From positions 1 to 5,260 of the forward strand of contig PBVO01000008.1 in the NCBI GenBank assembly GCA_002729015.1: 5,260 nt of DNA. The letters are read 5' to 3'. Made by a program: the position numbers and the translations under genes. Positions 1 to 4,383 of the stretch are shown here, piece by piece (the first letter of the stretch is position 1; each line of letters opens with the position of its first letter). Source of the DNA: Candidatus Poribacteria bacterium. Lineage in GTDB: Bacteria; Poribacteria; WGA-4E; UBA9662. The notes under the pieces were generated by a model. The model saw only the letters and a list, made by a program, of their open reading frames with translations. It searched no databases and had not been told where the DNA came from.

Positions 1-460
1 AAAATGCGATATCGCCTGGATTCTGGGTAATCTCATATCGATCAACGGGCGATTCGATATATATGGGCCATGGGTTATTAGATCCGGTGGATCCTATATG
101 CATGGTCGCTGATATCTCACATGTAACGCGATCCGTATGCACGGGTAGACCCTGTCCTTTTTTATAATATCTCATATACGAATATGTCGGGTATAATTCC
201 TCCCCGATGAACGATTCAGCATGTTGTGTTACCTGGCCAAGAAATGCTTCGGTGAGATTATCGCCATAATTAACCAGCGCATCAGGAATAAAATCCAGCT
301 CACCCTGAACTTCATCGATTTCTTGGTTATTGATCTGATTGATCATGTAGTCCATAAATATGGCAGCTACGGGCGGTGGTAGGAATTCTTTGATCTCTAG
401 AACGCCACCAGCATCATCATACTGCTTTTTATAATTAATTTCGTTGACTTCAACGCTCAA
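1..460 (-). CDS. 2OG-Fe(II) oxygenase, prolyl-4-hydroxylase type (3' end outside window)
   Basis: This gene encodes the first 153 residues of a 2-oxoglutarate- and Fe(II)-dependent dioxygenase; the rest lies beyond base 1. Residues 89-117 read LYPTYSYMRYY, a short glycine turn, then HTDRVTCEIS. His108 and Asp110 form the HxD pair that holds iron in this fold. WPIYIE (131-136) and PGDIAF (148-153) match later strands of the double-stranded beta helix. The distal iron His and the 2OG-binding Arg should follow outside the window. The only sensible start is TTG at 460: GGGAGG at 466-471 lies five bases upstream, the in-frame stop TAA is at 476-478, and the first in-frame ATG is codon 36. The start overlaps the upstream stop as TTGA, so translation is probably coupled. 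Such enzymes are frequent in T4-like phages and may hydroxylate a protein or nucleic acid; the substrate here is unknown. The fold assignment is strong. Confidence 0.87.
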   Translation of the reverse strand, partial: MSVEVNEINYKKQYDDAGGVLEIKEFLPPPVAAIFMDYMINQINNQEIDEVQGELDFIPDALVNYGDNLTEAFLGQVTQHAESFIGEELYPTYSYMRYYKKGQGLPVHTDRVTCEISATMHIGSTGSNNPWPIYIESPVDRYEITQNPGDIAF

Positions 461-594
461 TGCATCCTCCCAAATTTACGCGACAGGGCATTGATCACTG
501 TCTGCCAATAATTTTTAGCCCAATCCGTTTGGGCAGCAGATAAAGCAGTATATGCATTATCCATCAAATGAACGATTCGATCACTTTCCATCAT
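457..594 (-). CDS. Small phage protein of unknown function, 45 residues
   Basis: A 45-residue protein starting MMESDRIVHLMDNAY. The start at 594 is chosen because GAGGAG (602-607) sits seven bases upstream. Longer in-frame starts at 642 and 693 would run deep into the peptidase gene and lack such a site. It overlaps the end of the peptidase gene by 14 bases and its TGA overlaps the oxygenase TTG start by four, so the three genes form one tightly coupled unit. The middle is amphipathic and aromatic (AQTDWAKNYWQTVINAL, residues 21-37), likely a single helix, with a basic end (SRKFGRMH). No signal peptide, membrane segment or metal motif is visible. It resembles short uncharacterised proteins that are common in tailed phages, but I cannot name a family. 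It is probably real given its ribosome site and fit between neighbours; the function is unknown. Confidence 0.7.
   Translation of the reverse strand: MMESDRIVHLMDNAYTALSAAQTDWAKNYWQTVINALSRKFGRMH
466..471 (-). promoter_or_regulatory. Ribosome binding site that fixes the TTG start of the oxygenase
   Basis: GGGAGG on the minus strand is followed by a five-base spacer (ATGCA) and then TTG at 460. The ATG inside the spacer (463-465) gives only ATG-CAT-TGA in the upstream gene's frame, so it cannot start the oxygenase. This is the best Shine-Dalgarno match near the junction and decides the start. Confidence 0.8.
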
Positions 595-1042
595 AACATG
601 ACTCCTCACAGAACCTGACGTACAATCCTCTTTCTCGGCCATGTGCTTCGATCTCCCACGGATAATCCCAATATTCCGTTTTCGCTGTATCAATCACATT
701 CCCAAGCCATTTACATGCTTCGTTCTGGTTCCAGACTTCTTTCATCTCACCAGTCGCCCATTGCTTGACATGAACCATCTCATGTGCTAGAGCTGTTAAC
801 ATGTATTCAAAATCATCAGACTTATCGAGCTGAATTTCAAACTCCCGTGGTCTGATATAATCATCAGACCAAATACAGTTACCACCCTCACCGGCTTTGT
901 CTGACAGCCCATCTATAAATTCAATTTTAACCATCAAATTTTTAAGTAGGCGCTTGCTCATAAGCTTATGAGCATAAAAATCTGCAGCATGTCGAAACGT
1001 ACTTATTGTTCCTTTTGGGACGTTACGAAATATCGTCTTCAT
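581..1042 (-). CDS. SprT-like zinc metallopeptidase
   Basis: A 153-residue predicted zinc-dependent peptidase. The gluzincin-type active site HEMVH is at residues 87-91: His87 and His91 bind zinc and Glu88 is the catalytic base. It is followed by VKQWATGEM. A second conserved block, YWDYPWEIEAHGRE (124-137), carries Glu130 and Glu132, one of which is the likely third zinc ligand. This pairing is typical of the short SprT-like peptidases seen in many tailed phages. Cellular relatives such as Spartan cut DNA-protein crosslinks; a similar role beside replication genes is plausible but inferred. There is no signal peptide, so it is probably cytoplasmic. The ATG at 1042 is preceded by GAGAGAGA ending four bases upstream, a modest ribosome site. 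The gene begins just downstream of a promoter in the only clear intergenic gap and overlaps the following 45-residue gene by 14 bases. The family call is firm; the substrate is unknown. Confidence 0.88.
   Translation of the reverse strand: MKTIFRNVPKGTISTFRHAADFYAHKLMSKRLLKNLMVKIEFIDGLSDKAGEGGNCIWSDDYIRPREFEIQLDKSDDFEYMLTALAHEMVHVKQWATGEMKEVWNQNEACKWLGNVIDTAKTEYWDYPWEIEAHGRERGLYVRFCEESCYDGK
602..607 (-). promoter_or_regulatory. Ribosome binding site of the 45-residue gene
   Basis: GAGGAG on the minus strand lies seven bases before the ATG at 594 and inside the last codons of the peptidase gene. It favours the short 45-residue product over longer in-frame starts at 642 and 693. Confidence 0.7.
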
Positions 1043-1055
1043 ATTGTCTCTCTCA

Positions 1056-1081
1056 TGTGGTAGTATTATTATTATACCACA
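1056..1081 (-). repeat. Inverted repeat overlapping the -10 box, possible operator
   Basis: A seven-base arm TGTGGTA (1056-1062) pairs with TACCACA (1075-1081) around a 12-base AT-rich centre. One arm overlaps the extended -10 and the other lies just downstream of the predicted start of transcription, where a dimeric repressor could block polymerase. In the minus-strand direction no T-run follows, so it is not a good intrinsic terminator. No matching second copy was noticed in the window. Confidence 0.45.
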
Positions 1082-1099
1082 CTTGAATTATGAAGTCAC
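1071..1099 (-). promoter_or_regulatory. Sigma70-like promoter with extended -10, driving the peptidase - oxygenase block
   Basis: On the minus strand a perfect TATAAT (1071-1076) is directly preceded by TGG (1077-1079), which makes an extended -10 (TGnTATAAT). Seventeen bases further upstream is GTGACT (1094-1099), matching four of six positions of the TTGACA -35 box. Transcription would start near 1064, leaving about 22 untranslated bases before the peptidase ATG. The site fills the only clear gap between genes in the window, and its -35 lies in the last codons of the 71-residue gene. It looks like a host-polymerase promoter; no MotA box (TGCTTnA) precedes it and it does not match the T4 late TATAAATA. 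Activity is inferred from sequence only. Confidence 0.65.
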
Positions 1100-1303
1100 G
1101 CGTTTATTTCGATCTAGGTCGATTCCATACTTATGGCAGCCAGACAATAAAAAACTGGGTGTCTGGCCCTGGAATCCACCGCCAGCAATGAGATTCTTAT
1201 GTAGACGTTTAATCTTTGCAATAGAGCGAGAAGTAGCCACATATTGATCCGTAGCTTCTTCATAGATCCGTACGTTAGGTCCATGTCGTTTTATCTTATA
1301 CAT
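1088..1303 (-). CDS. Unknown 71-residue basic protein coupled to the PP-loop gene
   Basis: A 71-residue protein starting MYKIKRHGPNVRIYEEATDQ. Its ATG (1301-1303) overlaps the PP-loop gene's TGA by one base (TGATG), a classic reinitiation junction. GGAG at 1315-1318 is 11 bases upstream, rather far, which also suggests coupling. A longer in-frame start at 1372 would overlap the PP-loop gene by 70 bases with no ribosome site, so it is rejected. The protein is basic, with a run of K and R around residues 26-37 (RSIAKIKRLHKN), then a flexible GGGFQGQTPSF (41-51) and a lone Cys near residue 55. The first part could form a small beta sheet. There is no signal peptide, membrane segment or zinc-finger pattern. 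I do not recognise the family. Its stop lies next to the promoter of the following block, so it is the last gene of its own. Confidence 0.65.
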   Translation of the reverse strand: MYKIKRHGPNVRIYEEATDQYVATSRSIAKIKRLHKNLIAGGGFQGQTPSFLLSGCHKYGIDLDRNKRVTS

Positions 1304-2508
1304 CAGTAATGGTTCTCCAAGCCGTGGTCTTTCCAAAGTTTGAGAAAGACGCCAGTATCCCATGGCTGCCAATCTCCGTTAAAGTTCCACTCCTCATCAA
1401 TATCACATTCTGCTACACCTTGTCCGCGTGGCGGTCGCTTTGGTGGATGTGTAAGAAATTTAAGAATATTCTCTCGCAACCTTTCATAGCGGTTACTAGG
1501 TATCATTTTAAATTGATCTGGATTATCACAGAAATATTGTAACCATTGTGGGAAACGTCCATTGTCGCCCACTACATCTGGCCAGACATGTCGTAAGCTA
1601 TCACGCTTTACTTGACGCCATACAGATTCATCTTGCCAGAAAAGATACAGGTGTTCTTTTGTTGGATGTTTTAAGTTGTCCCAATTCTCATCGGGGCATT
1701 TAGTATGTGAATTATTATTCATGGCCCATAATTGACATTCTTCGCTATCGAAGAAGTTATAAAAATTGGCAATTCTAAATCGGGCCATCATGGGAAGCCT
1801 AGTAGTACATAGCTGCCATTTAATAGCAAAGCCTAGCCACCACGTTAAATCATAATTATTTTCTATATCAACTGGACATTTTTCAACAATAGGCTCATAC
1901 CATTCACGATGATCATCTGGTATACCTTTCCATAAATCAGTTGACCAATGATCAACATTATAATGCCTATCACTGCCGTCCGCAGTATAAACTATTTGAT
2001 CATGGCGATACATTTTACTCCCGAAACAAATATCACCTGGATCACCTCCTACCCACATACGATGCAGGCTGTTCTCTTCCATAAAAAGAAACGGTAAGAA
2101 CGTTACATGAAAAATTCTATCAACACGTGGATGGTTTTTAATCATCTCATAAAATTCGGGCCACTCTTCGATAGAGGAATCAGAATAGGTAAGATCGATA
2201 GTTTCATCCGTATACATTAAGAATGCTGCTATGGCTGATGTACTATCCATACCACCAGAGCATGTAACGGTAATTCGTTGATCGTATTCTTTTGCTATGC
2301 GAGCTAGTTCTATTGCGCGTGTGGCACATGTCTCAGTCCACGATGCAGTGTATGTTTTCATTTCCGGGATCGGAGAAATAATTTTTTGGTTAAATCCTAG
2401 ATCAACAGATTCTGTTCTATCGAATACACGACCCATACAAACAGGTACGATTTGATCCATAACAAATTCGGGGTACCAACTTAAACGCGGGAAAACATAG
2501 CTAGTCAT
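1303..2508 (-). CDS. AsnB-like PP-loop ATPase without a glutaminase domain
   Basis: A 401-residue protein with a PP-loop (ATP pyrophosphatase) core. Residues 79-90 end in SGGMDST, the SGGxDS signature that binds ATP pyrophosphate in asparagine synthetase and related adenylating enzymes. GGDPGDICFGS (154-164) lines up with the GEGADELFGG motif of asparagine synthetase, and RFRIANFYNFFDSEE (243-257) resembles its E-A-R-V-P-F-L-D block. The N-terminal 80 residues are not a glutamine amidotransferase domain and there is no Cys2 nucleophile, so ammonia would have to come from elsewhere, or the adenylated acid is joined to something else. The protein is strikingly rich in tryptophan (20 of 401). 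A basic proline-rich linker HPPKRPPRGQG (354-364) precedes an acidic, tryptophan-containing tail. AAGGA at 2517-2521, eight bases upstream, supports the ATG at 2508, which overlaps the preceding gene by eight bases. Adenylation of a carboxylate or base is likely; the substrate is unknown. Confidence 0.8.
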   Translation of the reverse strand: MTSYVFPRLSWYPEFVMDQIVPVCMGRVFDRTESVDLGFNQKIISPIPEMKTYTASWTETCATRAIELARIAKEYDQRITVTCSGGMDSTSAIAAFLMYTDETIDLTYSDSSIEEWPEFYEMIKNHPRVDRIFHVTFLPFLFMEENSLHRMWVGGDPGDICFGSKMYRHDQIVYTADGSDRHYNVDHWSTDLWKGIPDDHREWYEPIVEKCPVDIENNYDLTWWLGFAIKWQLCTTRLPMMARFRIANFYNFFDSEECQLWAMNNNSHTKCPDENWDNLKHPTKEHLYLFWQDESVWRQVKRDSLRHVWPDVVGDNGRFPQWLQYFCDNPDQFKMIPSNRYERLRENILKFLTHPPKRPPRGQGVAECDIDEEWNFNGDWQPWDTGVFLKLWKDHGLENHY

Positions 2509-2713
2509 TAGTCGTATCCTTGGCGCGGTTTACTGCTTCATCATAATTAAGCAAAAATTCCGCAACCTTGTCAACTAAATTTGCCTTGTCAGCGTAACTA
2601 CCGCCAACCCATTCTTCATTTTCATATTCCATGATATGAAATTCACCACCTGGTTTTGTAACACCATCAATAGAAGTATCACCGGCCTTAATAACTTCAA
2701 CGCGTTTTGTCAT
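2501..2713 (-). CDS. Unknown 70-residue acidic protein between gp41 and the PP-loop gene
   Basis: A 70-residue protein starting MTKRVEVIKAGDTSIDG. A very good ribosome site AAGGAG (2720-2725), six bases from the ATG, overlaps the TAA stop of the helicase gene, so this gene is read right after gp41. Its TAG overlaps the start of the PP-loop gene by eight bases. The first 40 residues (EVIKAGDTSIDG, then GGEFHIMEYENEEWVGGSY) look like a small beta-rich fold. The last 30 (DKANLVDKVAEFLLNYDEAVNRA) look like an amphipathic helix. The product is acidic and without Cys, signal peptide or membrane segment, so a cytoplasmic adaptor-like protein is possible. I do not recognise the family. The coding call rests on the strong ribosome site and the tight fit with neighbours. 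Confidence 0.72.
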   Translation of the reverse strand: MTKRVEVIKAGDTSIDGVTKPGGEFHIMEYENEEWVGGSYADKANLVDKVAEFLLNYDEAVNRAKDTTND

Positions 2714-2719
2714 GTTACT

Positions 2720-2725
2720 CTCCTT
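2720..2725 (-). promoter_or_regulatory. Ribosome binding site of the 70-residue gene, inside the gp41 stop
   Basis: AAGGAG on the minus strand, six bases before the ATG at 2713. Its first two bases are the last two of the helicase stop codon TAA (2724-2726), so ribosomes ending gp41 stop on top of the next start site. It is the strongest ribosome site in the window. Confidence 0.75.
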
Positions 2726-4109
2726 ATGTCAATAAGCTTGATACATCAGGTTTTTCTCTAGGTAACTGCATTCCAAATTCAGTGTGGTCCATTACCGGGC
2801 CAGCATCAACAATATCTGATTGTGCTGATTCTTCTGCATCATACAATCTCATTTTATTTCTATCAACACCGACAACAAATCGCTTATACATAGTTGGGTC
2901 GTTATATCTATTTTTTAGTTGCTTTACCATAAATTGATTTAAGTCTTCTAATTCATCGTTGGTTATGATAGCTACCATAAAATCTGCAGTTGCCGGTAAT
3001 CCGAAGCTTTCGCTGGTGTCTTCTAGTCCTGGATCACTATTAGTAAATCCTGATCGCGTAGTCTGCGTAGCTGATACAACCGGGACATTCTTCTCTACGG
3101 CCAGGCCTCGCAATTCCTCTGCTATAGCCTTTACATACACATATGTATTAACATTAGCTCCAGGTTTTACCCTTGTTGATGTCGCTATGTTAAGATAATC
3201 AATGTATATGATATCTGGTTCGAACCGGCGCTTAATTTTTAATTCATTTATAAGATGTCGGAAATGTGCTGCGCCAGCTGATGCTGTAGGATATTCTTTG
3301 ATAATCAGTTTACCTGCTGTCATATCCTTAACGCGGTTTACTTTTTTATCATAATCATCTTTGCTTAATCTCACCAAATCTTCTACTGCAACATTTAAGA
3401 GATTGGCGTCAATTCTCTCCGCAATTTTCTCTTCCGCCATCTCAAGGGTAATGTAAAGAACATTTTTACCATCATTAAGATTGCCAGCAGCCATATGACA
3501 CATAGCCAAAGACTTCCCAACACCAGTCCCGGCAAGAATAATATTAAGGGATTTTCTAGGCAACCCACCCTTGGTAATCCGATTGAAGTATTCGAGATCG
3601 AACGGGATCCTTTCTTCTGTGCGGTGGTAGAATTCATAGCGGTCCTCATAATCATCTAAGAAATCATGGCCAATGTGAGAATCAAAACTAACAGCAAGAG
3701 CGTCGGATAAAATAGTGGGTAACTCATGAGTACTCTTATCCTGTGATTTTCCATCAATGATACTAATTGATTCCATAATTGCATTGTATATAGCCTTATC
3801 TTTGCAAAATGATTCAGTCTTATCTAGAAGCCATTCCTGATCATCTATATCGCTTGTAAATGAGCCTAATATCTTACCAGCGGTTTGATATTCCTCATCT
3901 GTAATAGTACTATCATTATCTAGTTCAATTACCAAAGCTTCTTTTGTCGGTATATTATTATATGCGGAAAAGAATTCTGAAATCTTCTTAAATAATATAC
4001 GCTCGATATTATCATGAAAATATTCTTCTTTAATAAAAGGGACGGTCTTCCTACAGAAGTCTTCGTCACTCACCAAGTGTGATAATATCTTCGTTTCCAG
4101 TCTCACCAT
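2724..4109 (-). CDS. 41: Replicative DNA helicase, T4 gp41-like (DnaB family)
   Basis: A 461-residue hexameric helicase that unwinds the fork 5'->3' on the lagging strand; in T4 it pairs with primase gp61 and loader gp59. Residues 1-150 form the N-terminal domain; ILSHL near the start and SFDSHIGHDFLDDYE (141-155) closely match T4 gp41. The RecA-like motor follows: Walker A GTGVGKS (194-200), YITLEMAEE with the catalytic Glu223, Walker B IIYIDYLNI (300-308), SATQTTRSG with Gln349, and KQLKNRYND (397-405), whose Arg401 is a likely arginine finger. The length is close to T4 gp41 (about 470). The start at 4109 is preferred over the in-frame ATG at 4124: AGGAG (4114-4118) is four bases upstream, the first residues MV agree with T4, and the 4124 start has no ribosome site. 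The gene overlaps the gp40-like gene by 44 bases. Identification is secure. Confidence 0.95.
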   Translation of the reverse strand: MVRLETKILSHLVSDEDFCRKTVPFIKEEYFHDNIERILFKKISEFFSAYNNIPTKEALVIELDNDSTITDEEYQTAGKILGSFTSDIDDQEWLLDKTESFCKDKAIYNAIMESISIIDGKSQDKSTHELPTILSDALAVSFDSHIGHDFLDDYEDRYEFYHRTEERIPFDLEYFNRITKGGLPRKSLNIILAGTGVGKSLAMCHMAAGNLNDGKNVLYITLEMAEEKIAERIDANLLNVAVEDLVRLSKDDYDKKVNRVKDMTAGKLIIKEYPTASAGAAHFRHLINELKIKRRFEPDIIYIDYLNIATSTRVKPGANVNTYVYVKAIAEELRGLAVEKNVPVVSATQTTRSGFTNSDPGLEDTSESFGLPATADFMVAIITNDELEDLNQFMVKQLKNRYNDPTMYKRFVVGVDRNKMRLYDAEESAQSDIVDAGPVMDHTEFGMQLPREKPDVSSLLT

Positions 4110-4383
4110 CAAACTCCTGTTCATATTTCAGAATTATAGACACTAAAATGTCTCCTAATAGTTTTTCAAATATAGGAGTGTTAAAATCCGTGATAGCAAT
4201 ATCATTAGGATTTTCATCGATATCGTATTCAAATTTTAACGTCGCAGAACCATCACCATTTTCCTCTGGTATATTAACAGTCCGATAATGGTAAACGATA
4301 TCTTTAAAATCTTTATGAGAGAGTTTAATCTTAGTAGTATTTACTGAAGATGTGTCATCAATCAACTCAAAGTGTTGATTCAT
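4066..4383 (-). CDS. 40: gp40-like head vertex assembly chaperone (called mainly by position)
   Basis: A 105-residue protein starting [15 protein letters not shown]. It lies between uvsX and the gp41 gene, where T4 carries gene 40, and is of similar size. T4 gp40 helps the portal protein gp20 form the head vertex. Visible traits: acidic overall, a beta-rich middle ([18 protein letters not shown], residues 47-64), then a hydrophobic helix ([21 protein letters not shown], 71-91) and an acidic tail. The helix is amphipathic rather than a clear membrane segment. The ATG at 4383 lies 17 bases inside the end of uvsX, and the stop lies 44 bases inside the helicase gene. Upstream, GAGGAAG is 12 bases away, so translation probably depends partly on coupling with uvsX. 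An in-frame reading from 4683 would lie within uvsX and is rejected. I cannot confirm residue-level similarity to gp40 from memory; another small conserved T4-like protein is possible. Confidence 0.68.
   Translation of the reverse strand: MNQHFELIDDTSSVNTTKIKLSHKDFKDIVYHYRTVNIPEENGDGSATLKFEYDIDENPNDIAITDFNTPIFEKLLGDILVSIILKYEQEFDGETGNEDIITLGE
4114..4118 (-). promoter_or_regulatory. Ribosome binding site that fixes the gp41 start
   Basis: AGGAG on the minus strand, four bases before the ATG at 4109 and within the coding sequence of the gp40-like gene. The alternative ATG at 4124 would include this site inside the gene and has only an AT-rich sequence before it. Confidence 0.75.

Noticed and set aside
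81..94. Near-palindrome GATCCGGTGGATC in the oxygenase gene
   Set aside because: It is a short partial repeat within a well-supported coding sequence and is explained by codons for a Gly/Ser/Thr stretch.
541..548. TGCTTTA on the minus strand resembling a T4 MotA box
   Set aside because: There is no TATAAT at the required distance downstream and it lies inside the 45-residue gene.
1039..1056. Five-codon leader frame (ATG-AGA-GAG-ACA-ATA-TGA) overlapping the peptidase start
   Set aside because: It has no ribosome site and is short enough to arise by chance; its overlap with the start codon alone is weak evidence.
1056..1081. Hairpin as an intrinsic terminator for the 71-residue gene
   Set aside because: The stem is only seven base pairs with a 12-base loop, and no T-run follows on the minus strand.
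1044..1247. Plus-strand open frames such as 1044-1247, 1309-1542, 2707-2937, 2959-3198, 4079-4288 and 4467-4868
   Set aside because: All lie opposite well-supported minus-strand genes and show no recognisable domain; they are antisense shadows.
1303..1372. Longer 94-residue version of the small gene, starting at 1372
   Set aside because: It adds 23 residues overlapping the PP-loop gene with no ribosome site; the ATG at 1303 forms a TGATG junction.
1088..2508. Lasso-peptide-like system: AsnB-like cyclase with the 71-residue gene as precursor
   Set aside because: After the GGGF stretch there is no Asp or Glu seven to nine residues on, no leader-type region, and no McjB-type protease or transporter nearby.
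3395..3655. 86-residue minus-strand open frame inside the helicase gene
   Set aside because: It is an alternate-frame shadow of the gp41 motor domain, with no ribosome site and an unlikely composition.
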